Positions 1 through 11,622 of a stretch of 64,000 bases of DNA are shown piece by piece. The number at the start of each line of letters is the position of its first letter. Position 1 is the first letter of the stretch. The DNA is from Acanthochromis polyacanthus (Eukaryota; Chordata; Actinopteri; Pomacentridae), in the NCBI RefSeq assembly GCF_021347895.1, contig NC_067131.1, positions 4,740,653-4,804,652 on the forward strand, given 5' to 3'. The notes under the pieces were generated by a model. That model worked only from the letters and a program-made list of their open reading frames with translations, was not told the origin of the DNA and searched no databases. The position numbers were made by a program, and so were the translations under genes.

Positions 1-500
1 CAATAGTCGGACAAAAAAACAATAAAAATGAGACAAAATATTATAAAAGTGAAACACAAAATGACAAAAAAAAGTGAGACAAACGACACGAAGCAAAACA
101 GAGACAAAAACTTGGACAAAAAAGTTACAAAACAACAAAAACATACAAAAAAATTACACAAACAAGACAAAAAATGACAAAAAAAGTGAGACAAACGACA
201 CGAAGCAAAACAAAGAGAACAATTTAGACAAAAAAGTTACAAAACAACAAAAAATGGACAAAAAATTACACAAACAAGACAAAAAATGACAAAAAAGTGA
301 GAAACGACACGAAGCAAAACAAAGAGAACAATTTAGACAAAAAAGTTACAAAACAACAAAAAATGGACAAAAACGTACAAAAAATTATGCAAACAAGACA
401 AAAAATGACAAAAAAGCCACAAAACGACAAAAAATTACACACAAAACTAAACATAAAAAGACAAATGACAGAAATCAGACCAAAAAAGGACTAAAAAAAA
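1..500. repeat. A-rich minisatellite, about 110-bp unit
   Basis: The stretch is built from words such as GACAAAAAATGACAAAAAAG. The marker GACACGAAGCAAAAC recurs at 85, 197 and 306, giving a period of about 110 bp and at least three units; the array probably continues left of the window. The reverse complement of the same vocabulary fills 42.7-43.5 kb, so this is a dispersed family. The two small open frames on opposite strands here result from stop-poor low-complexity DNA and are not genes. Confidence 0.85.
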
Positions 501-540
501 AAGAAAAAAAATCAATAATGTCAGACGGGACAAAGAGGGG

Positions 541-1100
541 AAAAAAAAAAAGCCAGATGTTCCTTGAACGATGACATTTCACCCAGCTTGTCTTCTGACA
601 TACATTAGAACAAAGTAAAGTTAATCGAGGCGGCGCCGTCGGTCCAACCCGGCGAATTAATCTGCAGCAGGAGCCCGAGTACGACTAATCCTTTCTCCAG
701 TTCATCTCATTCTTCATCGCAATTCACTGACTTTTTACACTGGTGCTCGCTGAGTTTCAGTCACAGTCCAGATTCAGTCTCAACATGATGCTTTTCACAA
801 AACAATAGTCTTTTTTTTCATTTCAGTATCATGGCTGTCAGTCAGCTCGGGCTTCCCCCAACCAGAGACCATCCCACTTGACCAGATGTTGCACATTTAT
901 ATCGTTTAAAGCCGTGATAAGCAGTATTTTTTTTCAAGAGGCTTCTGCATCTCCTCTTGGCTCTGTTTGCTTTAGGTCTTTTCACTCAGTTCGAAAAGAG
1001 CCACAAAGTTTGTGCAGAAAGTAGGACAAAGTGGAGTTAACAGGCTAAAAAAGAGGGCTTTTGTCCAGTCATGCAGGTTTTAAATTAAGCTAAATTACCT
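541..1100. other. Unassigned non-coding DNA
   Basis: Ordinary mixed-composition sequence. I see no repeat structure, no open frame of note and no RNA gene. Confidence 0.5.
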
Positions 1101-1101
1101 G

Positions 1102-1336
1102 AATATACACTACTGTTCAAAAGTATAAAAACAGAGAAAATATAGGGAAATACAGTAAAAATATTGAAAAAAATATAGTAAATAAAATACAGGGAAAAAT
1201 TATAAAAAAAATAGTAATAAATAGTATAGTCTTGTAAAACATAATGAAAACACAGTAAAAACATGTGAAACATAGTAAAAATACAGTAAAAATATAGTAA
1301 TAAATATATTTAAAAATTGAGTAAAAATACAGTAAA

Positions 1337-1374
<38 letters not shown>

Positions 1375-1385
1375 TAGTGTATATT
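1102..1385. mobile_element. Small inverted-repeat element with AT-rich and (AC)n core (family C terminus)
   Basis: The ends are a perfect 12-bp inverted repeat, AATATACACTAC at 1102-1113 and GTAGTGTATATT at 1374-1385. The left end continues as TACACTACTGTTCAAAAGT, a terminus I recognise from abundant teleost interspersed repeats; the same end occurs in the opposite sense at about 37715-37738. The interior is a degenerate array of ACAGTAAAAATA-type words followed by (AC)17. It reads as a non-autonomous DNA element or a hairpin of two termini. Superfamily is not assigned. Confidence 0.6.
1339..1372. repeat. (AC)n microsatellite, about 17 units
   Basis: Pure AC dinucleotide tract inside the inverted-repeat element at 1102-1385. 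Confidence 0.97.
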
Positions 1386-2100
1386 TCTAGGGTACGTCAG
1401 GAAATGATTTGAGTTTCAACAATGTTTTTAACATTCTTATATTATAAAAAGATACAAAACCACCATAATAAACCTTAAAAATAGACTTTTTTTTTTTTTT
1501 TTTTTACAAAAACCCACAAAATAACTTTCAATTGGACCGAAAGAGGAATAATTATTGAGAAAATGTCAGTGACAGTAATTGTAAATATACCAGTTTTGCC
1601 ACTACTTTTAGAGTTTAAAGTAGTTTCTTTTTAACCACAAATCAACAAATGAATCAAAACTCTGTTGACTGAGATTCTTCTCAGTTTGCTCAGCTGTTCT
1701 GGTCCGTCATGAGCCAGCTGCTGATATACAGAGGAGCAGAGAACAGTGTACGGTTCTCTGTTCACATGGTGTTTTAGAGGAGTAATCCGACAGGTCACAA
1801 TGGAGATGTGCCTGATTTAACCTTCGCTGTATTTTTATGATCCTCGGGGATTATGGTGTCTGTAATAGCATTTAACCCTTAAAATCTCATTTCCTCCAAT
1901 GAAAATTATATATTTGGATGTTTCATACCATGAACATAATCCCTTTTGGATTATTGTGAAAAAGAATAACTGTGGGCTGCATGGTGACGGAAATGGATCT
2001 TTAGCTTTGTTACAGATGAAATCCAGAAAGTCTGAAGGGGTATTTTTGAGATTTTGGTATTTACACTTCAGTTAAAGGTGGAAACGCCGCTTATTTGGCT
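1386..2100. other. Unassigned DNA with poly-T
   Basis: Contains a poly-T run near 1487-1505 and otherwise unremarkable AT-rich sequence. TTAACCCTTA near 1876 resembles the termini of the TTAA elements described elsewhere in the window, but I found no partner end. Confidence 0.45.
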
Positions 2101-2104
2101 CGAA

Positions 2105-2310
2105 GCGCACAGTAAGCCTGTTCCTGATGGCCTGAGGGCTCTGGATGCTTCATATGAGGATCATCAGTCCAGGGTGTACTCTGGTTCAAGACCATTCAGT
2201 GCTTTGTAGACCAGGAGTCAGATCCTGAGCTCTATCCTTTGACTAACAGGAAGTCAGTGTAGTGATCTGAGGACCGGAATCTGGTCCCGTTCCCTGGGGT
2301 TGGTTAGGAC
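2105..2310 (+). repeat. Teleost interspersed repeat fragment
   Basis: The stretch from 'GGCCTGAGGGCTCTGG' through 'TTCAAGACCATTCAGTGCTTTGTAGACC' style text to 'AGGAAGTCAGTGTAG' matches my recollection of a common fish repeat that carries an 'AAGACCATTTAAAACTTTGTAAACC ... GAGCCAGTG' motif. This is recognition from memory and not a search. Pieces of what may be the same long repeat occur at 21.2-23.2 kb. Confidence 0.4.
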
Positions 2311-2990
2311 TCAGGCAACAGGAAATAAAAATCAAGAAAATTCTCGATTCTAGAAATGTTCTTCAGGTGGTAATGGGCAGATTTAGTAGCAGCGTTTCTA
2401 GCATCTCAGAAACACCATGTGGGGCCTTTAAATACACTACACCACTAATATTCTGGACTGCTGATTGTTTTTTGGCTCGCTAACTCGCAGCCTCAGCCTT
2501 AAAGCTGCGTATTTACTGCTAGACTTAGCATCTCCTCTGCTTCCTTGTGCTCTGTGCATCGAAAAGCTGCAGCTGAACATGAAGCAAATCAGCCAAACAC
2601 CCCCTCTGCTTCATCCAAATGTAATGGAAATGACCGATGTAACTGCACTCATAAGACGTAATCACCGGTGTGTGGCGTTGGGGTTTGTTATCTCTGCTGG
2701 TGTTGAGAGTGTTGTGCACTGTGTGAGCCTCCGTAAAGCATCACAGCCCGGTATCCGTATACGTATTCCCTGAGCTTTTGTACTTTTCCATTGCGTGTCC
2801 GACCTGCAGACTCGCCTGACCTCAGGTGTTCTTTGTGTCCCTACTCATGTGTAATCATTACTTCTTCTTCTTTTTTTTCCCCCCTGAAAGTCAGCCGAAG
2901 CGGTAAACATTCCTCTCCAGGTGTTTTCCTTTAGAGAACAGTGAAACCGGTTCCTCCGTGCACCGGTTGAGTCGTTTCAATCCGACGTCT
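2311..2990. other. Unassigned DNA
   Basis: An open frame of 102 codons on plus (2465-2773) overlaps a 64-codon frame on minus. Neither shows a recognisable domain, and I see no flanking splice signals that argue for an exon. Confidence 0.45.
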
Positions 2991-4080
2991 GTTTCCAGTG
3001 GAACACCGAACCCCAAAAATCTCTAAAAACGGTGAAAATAACAGCAAATATCTGTAAAATAATGAGATGTCTGCCGATTTAAATACAGAATTTTTGATGT
3101 GGACATTGTTTACAGTGATTTTTATTATTTAACGTGTTAAAAATGTCATTTTTTTGGTTCTGTTGTTTATTATTTAACCCTACAGCCTGTTTTATACCTG
3201 GTTTTGGAATCTATTCCTGCACTCTAAAGAAAGCTGTATAAACAGTAAAAAAACAAACAAATATCTGTAAAATAATGACACTTTAGCTGATTCAGATACA
3301 GGAAAATAGCGCCATAATTCAGTTACATGTTATAAAAGATCAAATTGCTATTTATAAGCCATTTTAACAGTTAACATGTAAATAAATATTTTTTCTGATT
3401 TTATTGTTTATTTGTGATTTAACAAAACAGGGAAAATCAGTAAAAGAATAAAAAAAAAGTATTTGCTCTATTTAAATTTTAAATATAAATACATGTTCTT
3501 GCAAATAACGAATGTCTGTAAAATGTTGATTTAAATATAATAAAAACAGTGTAATTATGTGGTCAACCTTTGTAAAATATTAACCAGGATAAATCTATTT
3601 TTTAATACATAATAGATTTCAAAAATGTTTTACCATTTTTAGTACTTAATGTACAGATAAGTAGTTATATTTTTGCTCATTTCAATACACTAAAAAATTG
3701 TGCAAAACAAATTATTATTTTTTACATTTTAATTATTTTTTATTATTATATAAATATCTTTTTTTTTTTTTTTTTTTACAGATTTTGGATGTGGACATTT
3801 TGTATGTAAATTATTTTTTCTGTGTTTTTTTTTTTTTAGCTATTATCTGTAATTTTCCAAAACAGTGAAAATCTATCGGAAAATGGGAATTGTTTGTCTA
3901 AATTATTATTTATAGTAAATATTAAATCAAATATCTGAAAAACTTTTTTTACAGATATATACATACTAAACTATATTTTATTTTGTAGTAAAACTAGACA
4001 AAATAATTTACAAAATAATCTGATGACATCTCTAGGAATTAGTAAAAAAAAAAACATGTTCTTGACATCTATATCGTTAA
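2990..4080. repeat. AT-rich diverged repeat block
   Basis: Words such as ATCTGTAAAATAATGA recur at about 3050 and 3263, with a variant at 3511. GATGTGGACATT recurs at about 3096 and 3786. 'ACAGTGAAAATC/ACGGTGAAAATA' variants also recur. Units of roughly 200-250 bp are heavily diverged, so the block is an old locally amplified repeat. Long T runs lie at 3762-3777 and 3826-3837. Confidence 0.55.
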
Positions 4081-4985
4081 TTTCAGACAATAAAAAACAC
4101 ACTTTTGTCACTAATAAGTCAACAATCTTTTTCCGTCAGAAGTCTTTACCGGACGCCACATTCGCTGCGTCGTAATTATTGTTTGTTTTTGTCTTTTCTC
4201 TGTAAAATCTCTGTGAGGTCGGAAGTTCAGAAAGCACATCAAATAACAAACCGTAACGGATATTTTCTCTCTTTTCTCCAGTGTCGAATTTACTGACTTC
4301 TTCATCTGCAGTTTCGTCTTCTAACTTCACAACAACGATGCTGTTCGACTTCCTGCTTATTAGAAAGTCTGGAGAACGTCCAGAAAAGCGACGGTTTGCT
4401 TTATGTTTGTGCTTTTTTTGCTTTTTGCACCCTGCTAAGGTGTTTTAGCTGCATTTCTACACTCATACGCCGTATTTTACCACAAATATCGTGCGTTTTT
4501 TTGAGAGCTCCCTGCAGCCAAACGGTGCGGCAGCGTTACTTGTGTTTTTCCTCCTGCGTGTCCGGTATTTCCTCAGAGAGCGTTCAGGGTGGCCTTCTCC
4601 GATCAAACGGCAGCAGCCTGGCCATTGTCCCATCAATCAGGTCGTAAATGTCGTTAGGAGGATGTGGAACAGATGAAACACGTGGAGGCGGCGATGCGGT
4701 GGGAGGTCCTGATCTGAGTCCCGGCCTGGTTTCCTTTAACTAGCGGCTGAGGGGTCTGGTTTGGTTCTGCGTCTGGTCAGTCCTCACATGACGAGTGTGT
4801 TCAGGTGTGAGTCTGAATCTCAGGTTTAAAGGTTTCTGTTGGCGTTTTAAGATTCCCGCAACGTACCAGGTGTGCATCGTGGTTGTTTTAGACAATCTTT
4901 GCACAAAAAAAAAAGCACAAAACATGTAGTTTCTGCTGAGATTTAGCTCTAAAAATGCAAATTTAGAGCAAAGTTTACGACACAA
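4081..4985. other. Unassigned DNA
   Basis: Several overlapping short frames on both strands (4105-4330, 4396-4676, 4740-5063) with no recognisable protein similarity. No repeat structure seen. Confidence 0.45.
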
Positions 4986-4989
4986 AGTG

Positions 4990-5290
4990 CAATTACTGTA
5001 GTAAATTTCGCCAAAACATGACTTCAAGAGGATATAACACGAATAAAACGGACTAAAAAACATAAAAAATAATGATCGGCACCATCAAAATTGTTGTTTT
5101 CCGATACAAGAGTGCAAAAAAAGCATATGAAATGTTCAAATTCTGAAGCAAATTTCTCCAAAATAGGACTTCAAGAGGATATTTCATGTATAAAACAGAC
5201 AAGACAACATAAAAACATAATGAATGCTACTAACAAAATCGTTGTTTTCCGACATGAGCGTGCAGTTTTGTCAAGACTATTTCCAGATTA
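4990..5290. repeat. 147-bp tandem duplication
   Basis: ACTTCAAGAGGATAT occurs at 5021 and 5168. It is followed in both copies by a matching 'AAAAC-GAC' stretch, a run of A, and TTGTTTTCCGA. The two units are about 75-80% alike by eye. Confidence 0.7.
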
Positions 5291-5690
5291 ATACAACTAA
5301 ACAGTGTTCAAATGTCCAAAAAAAGCATAGAAATTGCAATAATATAACATGAAAACTGGGTGCTGGATAAATAACGGACTGGGAAAGCACTTGAAGGTGA
5401 CTTTTAAATCACCTCATTTATGTTTTTGGGTTAAATGAACAATAATGATTTCTACAAATGTCCAAAAGTCAAACTGAAGGGCTGTTCTAGTCCTTTCACC
5501 AAAACATCAACATATTGGACTCAAAATGGGTATAATTTTCCACTACAGGAACAACAACCCAATTGGAAAAAACATATAATTTGCTTAATTCACAATAATA
5601 CTGACAAATGTTATTCATGTTGATTTTCACGTTTTTAAAATTTTTGAAAAGCAAATTATAGTAAAAATTCAATGTTTAGCTTTTATATTA
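5291..5690. other. Unassigned AT-rich DNA
   Basis: A 62-codon frame at 5435-5623 has no recognisable similarity. Nothing else seen. Confidence 0.4.
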
Positions 5691-6370
5691 TTTTATGGCC
5701 CTGAAATTGTCAGTCTGCACAGAAGACATCTCTGTCTACTTCTTCATGGTTGTTCTGTTTCCAGAGAAAGAAGCCATGAGTGACACAGCTGCAACCAACA
5801 GTCAGAGACTCAGAGAAACCGTTCACTGATCGCCTCTCAAAGTCTTTCAGTTTCCGCCGTGGTGAAGGATCCAAAGAACTGATAAGTTAACGGAATAATT
5901 TTGCCAAAGTTTCAACCACGACAGTAATTTGGTTGCATAAAAACAACTGAAGTGGCCGCTGTTTAACTAAAATCTGGCCATTTGACAGAATCAGCTCATA
6001 GAAATGGAGTTAACATTTAAACCAAATGTAATATAAATTGTTAAAAAAAAAAGTTAAGAAAGCATGTCTTGAAGCATAATTTGCAGATTTTTTGAGGAAA
6101 TCAGTCGATTTGTTGCATAAAATCTATGATGTTGTGAGTAAATGTGGTAAACTCACGCCATAATTAGCATTTTTTAGGTTAATTTGTAACACCAGTCATG
6201 TTTTCAACTGGAAAGATCTTTGATGCAACTCAAGCTGCTGTTTAAAAAATGATGACAAAAAAAAAAGACTTAAAAATGACCAACTTTTGGGCTGAACCGC
6301 AAACAGTGTTTACCGAGAACAGACAGGAAACGAGCGTGAAAGCAAATTCAAATATAAGAGTAGTAAGATA
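5690..6370 (+). repeat. Family A copy (partial)
   Basis: Shares blocks with the bounded copy at 24732-25506: 'CATGGTTGTTCTGTTTCCA', 'GCCATGAGTGACACAGC', 'CTTTTGGGCTGAACCGCA' and 'GTGAAAGCAAATTCAAATAT'. The order of blocks differs from the 24.7-kb copy, so it is rearranged or decayed. No termini are seen here. Confidence 0.5.
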
Positions 6371-6499
6371 TCTGCATTATTCGAGCGCTAGCAGCTAACA
6401 AGCTTCAGAAACTGATCTGAAAGCTGAAAATCTGCCTCCTTCACCATGTTTATTTCCTTTAATCTGCTTCTTCGACTCTCTCTACATAAACACATCCAT

Positions 6500-6650
6500 C
6501 CCTACAGAAACCACACATCTCCCGGCTAATGGTGTGGATTAGTAGAGCCCACCCACAGCTCCTTCTACTGTCAATCTGTCTGATCAGCTAATTACCACCA
6601 TTATGCACCGGCCAACCGCCCGGGAGACGCTGGGCTTCACGCTCAGCTCC
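6500..6650. promoter_or_regulatory. Possible conserved non-coding element
   Basis: Single-copy sequence of balanced composition with several homeodomain-type cores (GGCTAATGG, GGATTAGTAG, GCTAATTACC, CATTATGC) packed in about 100 bp between repeats. That pattern is typical of vertebrate developmental enhancers, but conservation cannot be judged from one sequence. Confidence 0.25.
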
Positions 6651-7033
6651 GTCCTCCTCTTCCCTTTATTCTGGTCCTCGGTGTAGCCTTGGCTGCTCAT
6701 AAGTTATAGAAATAAAACCAGGTCTGGAAACTTCAAAAAAAGAAGAAGAAGAAATGGGTGAGTGGCCTTGAGACTTGTTAAATTTATATCAGTCTGGACT
6801 GCGGCTGCTGGCGGCGAGCTGCAGCTTTATGATGAGGCTGAAATAAGAAATCTACAGTTTCTGGATGGAGCAGGAGTTTATTGTGAGTTAAATGTTGGTG
6901 CTGAAGAGGTTTTATTTAGCCGAGGCCTGCAGGATGCTGCTGCTTTCAGTCAACGCTTAGCAGCTTTGTGCTGTTATGCGACTTCTTTTTCTGTGTTTTC
7001 TGCATAATGCTAGTTTCTATCATGTCTTTTCAC

Positions 7034-7080
7034 TCCATGGTGGAGTTATGTGACGATCGGTGATGGTTTGTCTGTCTGAC
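7034..7080 (+). repeat. Family B fragment
   Basis: The text 'CCATGGTGGAGTTATGTGACGATCGG' followed by TTTGTCTGTCTG matches the start of family B copies at 7354 and 37063 (Tggcggag/ccaaggaggttatgtg, then a GTCC/GTCT tract). Confidence 0.5.
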
Positions 7081-7340
7081 TTCCTGATTTTTTTGTCATG
7101 TGACTGTTGATCGTGGCTGAGCCACTCATGGCTTTTTAGTTGCGATACAAAACGTAGAATTTTTAGTTTTGGACAGAATTTTGCTTGAGCGAATGTTTTT
7201 TTTTTTTGGCATCTTTTTAGAAAATGAGGTGTACAGAAAATAGCTGACAGATTTGGTTAAATTTTCTGAAGATTGTTTGCTCCACAACTGCAAGAAAGTT
7301 GAAAATTCCCAATGATTGTTTCTGTTTGAACATTTTCAGC
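7081..7340 (+). repeat. Family A fragment
   Basis: The block 'TTTTTTTGTCATGTGACTGTTGATCGTGGCTGAG' style text is shared with 15.2 kb and 58.15 kb. 'GTTGAAAATTCCCAATGATTGTTTCTGTTT' is shared with the internal units near 15.4 kb. Confidence 0.5.
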
Positions 7341-7353
7341 TTCTGACAATTTA

Positions 7354-7545
7354 TGCCCCGTTCCTTGGCGGAGTTGTGTGTCGATCGGCGTCCGTCCGTC
7401 CATCCGTCCGTCCGTCTGTCTGTTAGCAATGTTACTCAAAAACTGACTAATGTATTTGGATGAAATTTTCAGGCAAGGTCAGAAATGACAGAAAGATTAG
7501 AAAGTGATTTGATTTTGGCAGTGATGCGGCTTGTAGTCCGTGTCA
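7354..7545 (+). repeat. Family B copy with GTCC/GTCT tract
   Basis: Starts with CTTGGCGGAGTTGTGTG, then a (GTCC)n/(GTCT)n tract at about 7388-7420, then 'GTTAGCAATGTTACTCAAAAACTGA' and 'GGATGAAATTTTCAGG'. The same module order is found at 37063-37270 and, inverted, at 11910-12062. It matches a 'CCGCCAAGGAGGTTATG' repeat I recall as widespread in fish. Its element class is not known to me. Confidence 0.7.
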
Positions 7546-8432
7546 CTGTAACCATGACAAGTGAACACTACATCATCTGTCTGTCACATGGTTGTGATCC
7601 TACTACAAATCCAGCACTGCAAGCCAAAAATGTTTTAAAGATTTCATTTCACACAGTGAGTGAGAGGCCTTGGCGAAGTTCTGATTATAAATATTGTTTT
7701 GCTCCCCCCCCAAAAAAACTCAAAAATGTAATGAAAATTTTTGAAAAAAAAGTTTCTGCACTTGCTTGAGGTGTTTTTTGACTTTAAAAAAAAGACTTCT
7801 ACAAAAAGACTGCACATCAAAAAGGTTGATTCTCTCTTTGTTGTATAGTTTTTTGGGGTAAAACAGCAGTTTTACATGCTTACCCCAATAAAGCACGTTT
7901 TTTTCACTGCTTTCAGCTCCCTTTTCCCGCCTACTTCATTCCTCCCTTTCACCTCCCTGCTTTCATTTACCTTTTTGTTTTCCCGTCACTTCTGCCCTCT
8001 CGTTTTTTATTCTTCTCCTTCATTTCCTCTCTCTTAATGACCATAATCGATGACCGCCCTGCTGGGGAGCCGCTGCTTTCTGCTTCCAGACGTTTCTCCA
8101 CCTCTGGGGCGTTTCCTGGCTCGGTGCGTCACAGCCTTAAACTTTAACCTGCATTAAGTGACTGAACCCTAAAAGGAATCAAACAAGTGGAACCTTTAGC
8201 AGATTTTCTAGCCTTTGAGTCGGGACTCTACAGCCGGAGTCAAGAAACATATTTAATAGCTTTTTACAATCTTTTATGACTGATATTCTTCAGACGGGTC
8301 CACTTATTTCATGCACGGTTCATTAATTTTCCCTCAACTTTAAGTTTTATGCTGTTTTTGGTGCTTTAGGGTAGCGCTGGAATCCCCCTCCTATACGAGC
8401 CATATGCTGTTTTTTCTCATCTTATAAAACTT
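7546..8432. other. Unassigned DNA with pyrimidine-rich tract
   Basis: 7905-8040 is strongly pyrimidine-rich (CTCCCTTTTCCCGCC-type text). No gene seen. Confidence 0.45.
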
Positions 8433-9237
8433 ATGAAAGATTTTGCCCGGCTAAGCAGAAGGAGCTGGATGGCGTCGCCAAACCGCCGTCTTCTACTTTT
8501 AGCAGATCATGAGGAAATATATCTTTTTACTGTCTCCTTCTGTGTGCGAGGCTTTGGACCGTCAATCAATGCGAGCATCGGCGGCGAAGCGGCGTGTCGA
8601 CGCTCTGATAGGTGCTCTGAAGTGATTTCTCGCTGTGGGATGAGTGTCCGGTCGAAAAGGGGCGAGCCTTTGGAAAGTAGAAAAACACGGCAAAGCGAGG
8701 GGTTACAGGAACCCTTAAGGAGTGAATTCCCTTCGCTAGGAGCTCAGAGAGAGTCCCATCTCTTCTGCGTTTCGTTTCGGCAAATCGTCAATGAAGCAGC
8801 GGCTGGAATAAAAACACGGCAGCATGGAGGTGTGAGCGATGTGTTCTGACACAGCCGGTCGCTGCTGCCAGCTGTCCTCGGCTCTGACGTTTGCTAACGC
8901 GCTGACTGCAGCACTAATGCACCCTTCTTTCTCTTTTTTTCCTCCTATGCTTAATGAGGGGTGTTTGTGATGTGTGTGCGGTGGGTGGGTCGCACACTTA
9001 CAGATGCAAAAACCGCCAACTGGCGGGGCAGAAAGGCCGAGAACCGGAGCCAGGATCCTCGCTTAGCGTTTCAGAGTAGGCGTGTCGGGGGTATGTACCG
9101 CTCTCGGCCAATCGGCTCGCAGTGTCGCCCGGAAGTTGTGGTTTGGAACACGTGTTGTTGTGGCAACAAGGGAGCTGAAAGGATTCCAGATGAAGGCGAG
9201 AAGAGGGGAAAAAAAGAGCAGCTCTGGAGCCAGAGTG
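8433..9237 (+). other. Moderately GC-rich unique DNA with an unconvincing long frame
   Basis: A 138-codon plus-strand frame covers 8433-8849. Its product is rich in Arg and Ser and shows no domain I recognise. Continuation into 8961-9237 also lacks recognisable similarity. A non-coding transcript or regulatory DNA would be as likely. I do not call a gene. Confidence 0.35.
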
Positions 9238-10340
9238 CAACCTCTGCAGTTCAGTTTGGATTTACAGATTGGGTTACACAATGCAGGACGGAAACCTCTG
9301 CACCAGTTTGGAGAGAAATGCAACATTAGCTACAATGTGCACAGCAGAGAAAAGAAGGAAAATAAAATGATAGAAACTTATTTGAGGAGGCAGGTGGTTA
9401 CTGAGGTCACAAATCAGCGGAAGTTTGCTCAATTTCCTGCAGATTTTTTAATTTTTATGCACGTTTTAAGTATCGGATTAAATGAATTTGAAAGCAAAAG
9501 TAGAAAAAAACGAATTTTGCAGGAGAGACATTTCTATGCTGACAAACAATTCTTGACTTCCACAACTTTCAGATTCGTGTGGAGCCCAAACTCAACCTCT
9601 GTAGCTCAGTTTTGATTTACAGATTCAGTTATATAATGCTGAACGAAGACTTTTGCACAAGTTTGTAGAGAAATGCAAAAATGCACCATAGAAGATAAAG
9701 GAAAACAAAATAATAGGAACTTATTAAAGCAAACAGGTGGTTACTGAGGTCACAAATCACTGGAAGTTTGCTCATTTTCCCGTAAATTTCTACACAATCT
9801 CAAGGTGTTTTTATGCACGTTTTATGCACGCAAGTACGGCTTTACACAAATTTGAATGCACATTTCTTTAGAAAGTTCCCAGGTTTTTGCACAAGCAGAC
9901 GTTTCTATACTCCCTAAAATAATTCCTCATGAATTCCACAACTTCCTTTGCAGCCCATGTTCAACCTCTGCAGTTCGTTTTGGGTCAGTTACATGGTGCA
10001 GGAGTTTGTAGAGAAATGCAAAATGCTCAAGAGAAAGAAGAAAGAAAGTTAAAGGATAAACATTTATCTTTACTGAAGGTAGACGTTTACTCATTTTCCC
10101 ATAGATTTCTACACAATCTTGTGTTTTTTTGTTTTTCTGCACATTTTAAATGTCACATTGCACAAATTTAAAAGCAAAATTCGAAGAAAACCTTCCTAAA
10201 TGTTCCATTAAAAAGGCTTTTAACAATTCCTTGTGAATTCCACACCTTCCGAATTCCTTTGGAGTTTGCACGAGTTCATAGAGAAATGCAAAATGCACAA
10301 CTTAAAGAGGAAGGAAACTAAAAGGAGAGAACCTTATCCG
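9238..10340. repeat. Tandem array of a unit of about 360 bp, three units plus a partial
   Basis: CAACCTCTGCAGTTCAGTTT occurs at 9238, with variants at 9593 and 9962, giving periods of 355 and 369 bp. Each unit carries in order 'TGCAACCTCTG', 'GTTTG-AGAGAAATGCAA', 'GGTGGTTACTGAGGTCACAAATC' and 'AAGTTTGCTCA-TTTCC'. A shortened fourth unit runs to about 10340. Frames across it, including 177 codons at 9082-9615, are a by-product of the array. The phrase 'TTTTC-CATAGATTTCT-TACAAT' is shared with 55.92 kb. Confidence 0.8.
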
Positions 10341-10885
10341 AGCTCGCCGGTGGTGTAAACTGCCGTCTCACCTTTCACAGAACAAACGTCTCTCCGGTGA
10401 TGTTCCCTCCACGGTCTCCCATTGTGTTCTAATGGAGCGCTGCAGGATAAAGGAACATCCCCTACAGACACACACTCACATACAGACACACAAAAGGCAT
10501 CGCCAGCAAAGCCCCCACACTCGCTTGTCCTCGGAGAAGATTGAATGACGCGAGCCATTATCGAGCCGCCCAAATAGTGTCGCACTATTACTGCAGGTGC
10601 TGCACAAAGAGGCTGAAGGAATGGATCCACAGAAGGGAATTAAAGAACTACAGCGCGAGGAAGGCGGCCGGGATGTTCTCAGGAGGATACGGCAGCGATG
10701 GGAGAGAAGTTTTCAACAAACACAACCTCCTACCGCTGGGAGAAACGTGCGTCAGTGTGCCGCTTCTCTGAAAGTAACACCAGATTTCAGGCAAAACAAG
10801 ATACATCCATGTTGGATCAGTTAATAATGAAGATTCCTGGCATAAAGTGCAGCTTTTTGACTGTAAAACATGAAGTATTTTCTTA
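10341..10885. other. Unassigned unique DNA, possible regulatory sequence
   Basis: Balanced composition with no repeat structure. The block 10540-10600 (GAATGACGCGAGCCATTATCG and following) is dense and single-copy. Overlapping frames on both strands show no known protein. Confidence 0.35.
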
Positions 10886-11622
10886 GGGGCTCAACACACG
10901 GGAAGCGATAACAGTCGTGCTCCATTCATTTTCTATGGCTGCTGTGCGACGAGACAAACATCGCTTTCCCCACTCCCAACACCGCAGTGGCGACATTGGT
11001 GCATGTGAAATTTCGTTCACGTAGACGTGCACCCGCTGGCTTGCGACGCAATACAAGAAAGTTGAAAAACGTTCAACTTTTGTCGCTGTCGCCCGGAGCA
11101 TCAACCAATCAGCGAGGGTTTCACTCACTGACCAATGAGCTTCCAGCATGTTACACAGTACAGTCCGCTCCTATACGTTAATGGTCCGCTTTGGGAAAAA
11201 AGTTCTGGGCTAAGGCGAAAGTAGGCCTGGAATTTTTCTGGATCTTTTTTGAGATCTGGCATCAAATGGTGGTATTCTCCATGCTCTTTCCGAGTTTTCA
11301 ATTTGGCATGGACCCAGGGTTGTTTCTTTCTTTTATAAGCCAATGTCAAGAGTAAAATTTCGGCTAAATCAAGCAATATCTTCTGGCTCCTCATCTTTAT
11401 GCTTTTCTGTCATGAAACTCTTTGAAAACGTAAAAAAAATCCCTCCAATTTCACGGCTAATCGGAAGTAAGGGAGACGAGCGATCTGTGCTTTAGCACAG
11501 CGCGCCGTGTGTCGCCGTCACCTGACGCTGCCAAGTATCGCGCACCGTGTGTTGAATTTATCTCCTGTTGCGATGACTTTCGCATTCCCCCCTCAACTGT
11601 CGCTTCCCGTGTGTCGAGCCTC
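10886..11622 (-). mobile_element. PIF/Harbinger element, internally deleted, complete ends
   Basis: Terminal inverted repeats are GGGGCTCAACACACGGGAAG at the left and its near-complement ending GTGTGTCGAGCCTC at 11622. The 3-bp target duplication TTA is present on both sides (10883-10885 and 11623-11625), as expected for PIF/Harbinger insertion. The 737-bp element keeps a transposase N-terminal piece on the minus strand (11125-11394) but lacks most of the nuclease and the Myb-like gene, so it is non-autonomous. Confidence 0.88.
11125..11394 (-). pseudogene. PIF/Harbinger transposase N-terminal remnant (HARBI1-like)
   Basis: An 89-codon minus-strand frame. Residues about 27-65 contain the block W-V-H followed by 'EHGEYHHLMPDL' and 'FQAYFRLSPELF', the N-terminal signature of Harbinger nucleases that precedes the DDE domain (family pattern: WVHP...G.Y..L...L......F..YFRMS...F). 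The catalytic Asp/Glu residues are absent, so no active enzyme is encoded. It lies inside the TIR-bounded element, in the expected place. The start codon is arbitrary. Confidence 0.75.

Noticed and set aside
1..500. CRISPR-like regular repeats
   Set aside because: Units are contiguous A-rich minisatellite without spacers, and the genome is vertebrate.
8433..8849. 138-codon plus frame
   Set aside because: No recognisable domain and no splice or promoter context; described as unassigned DNA instead.
9082..9615. 177-codon plus frame
   Set aside because: It runs into the 360-bp tandem array, is overlapped by frames on both strands and shows no protein family; the absence of stops is explained by repeat composition.
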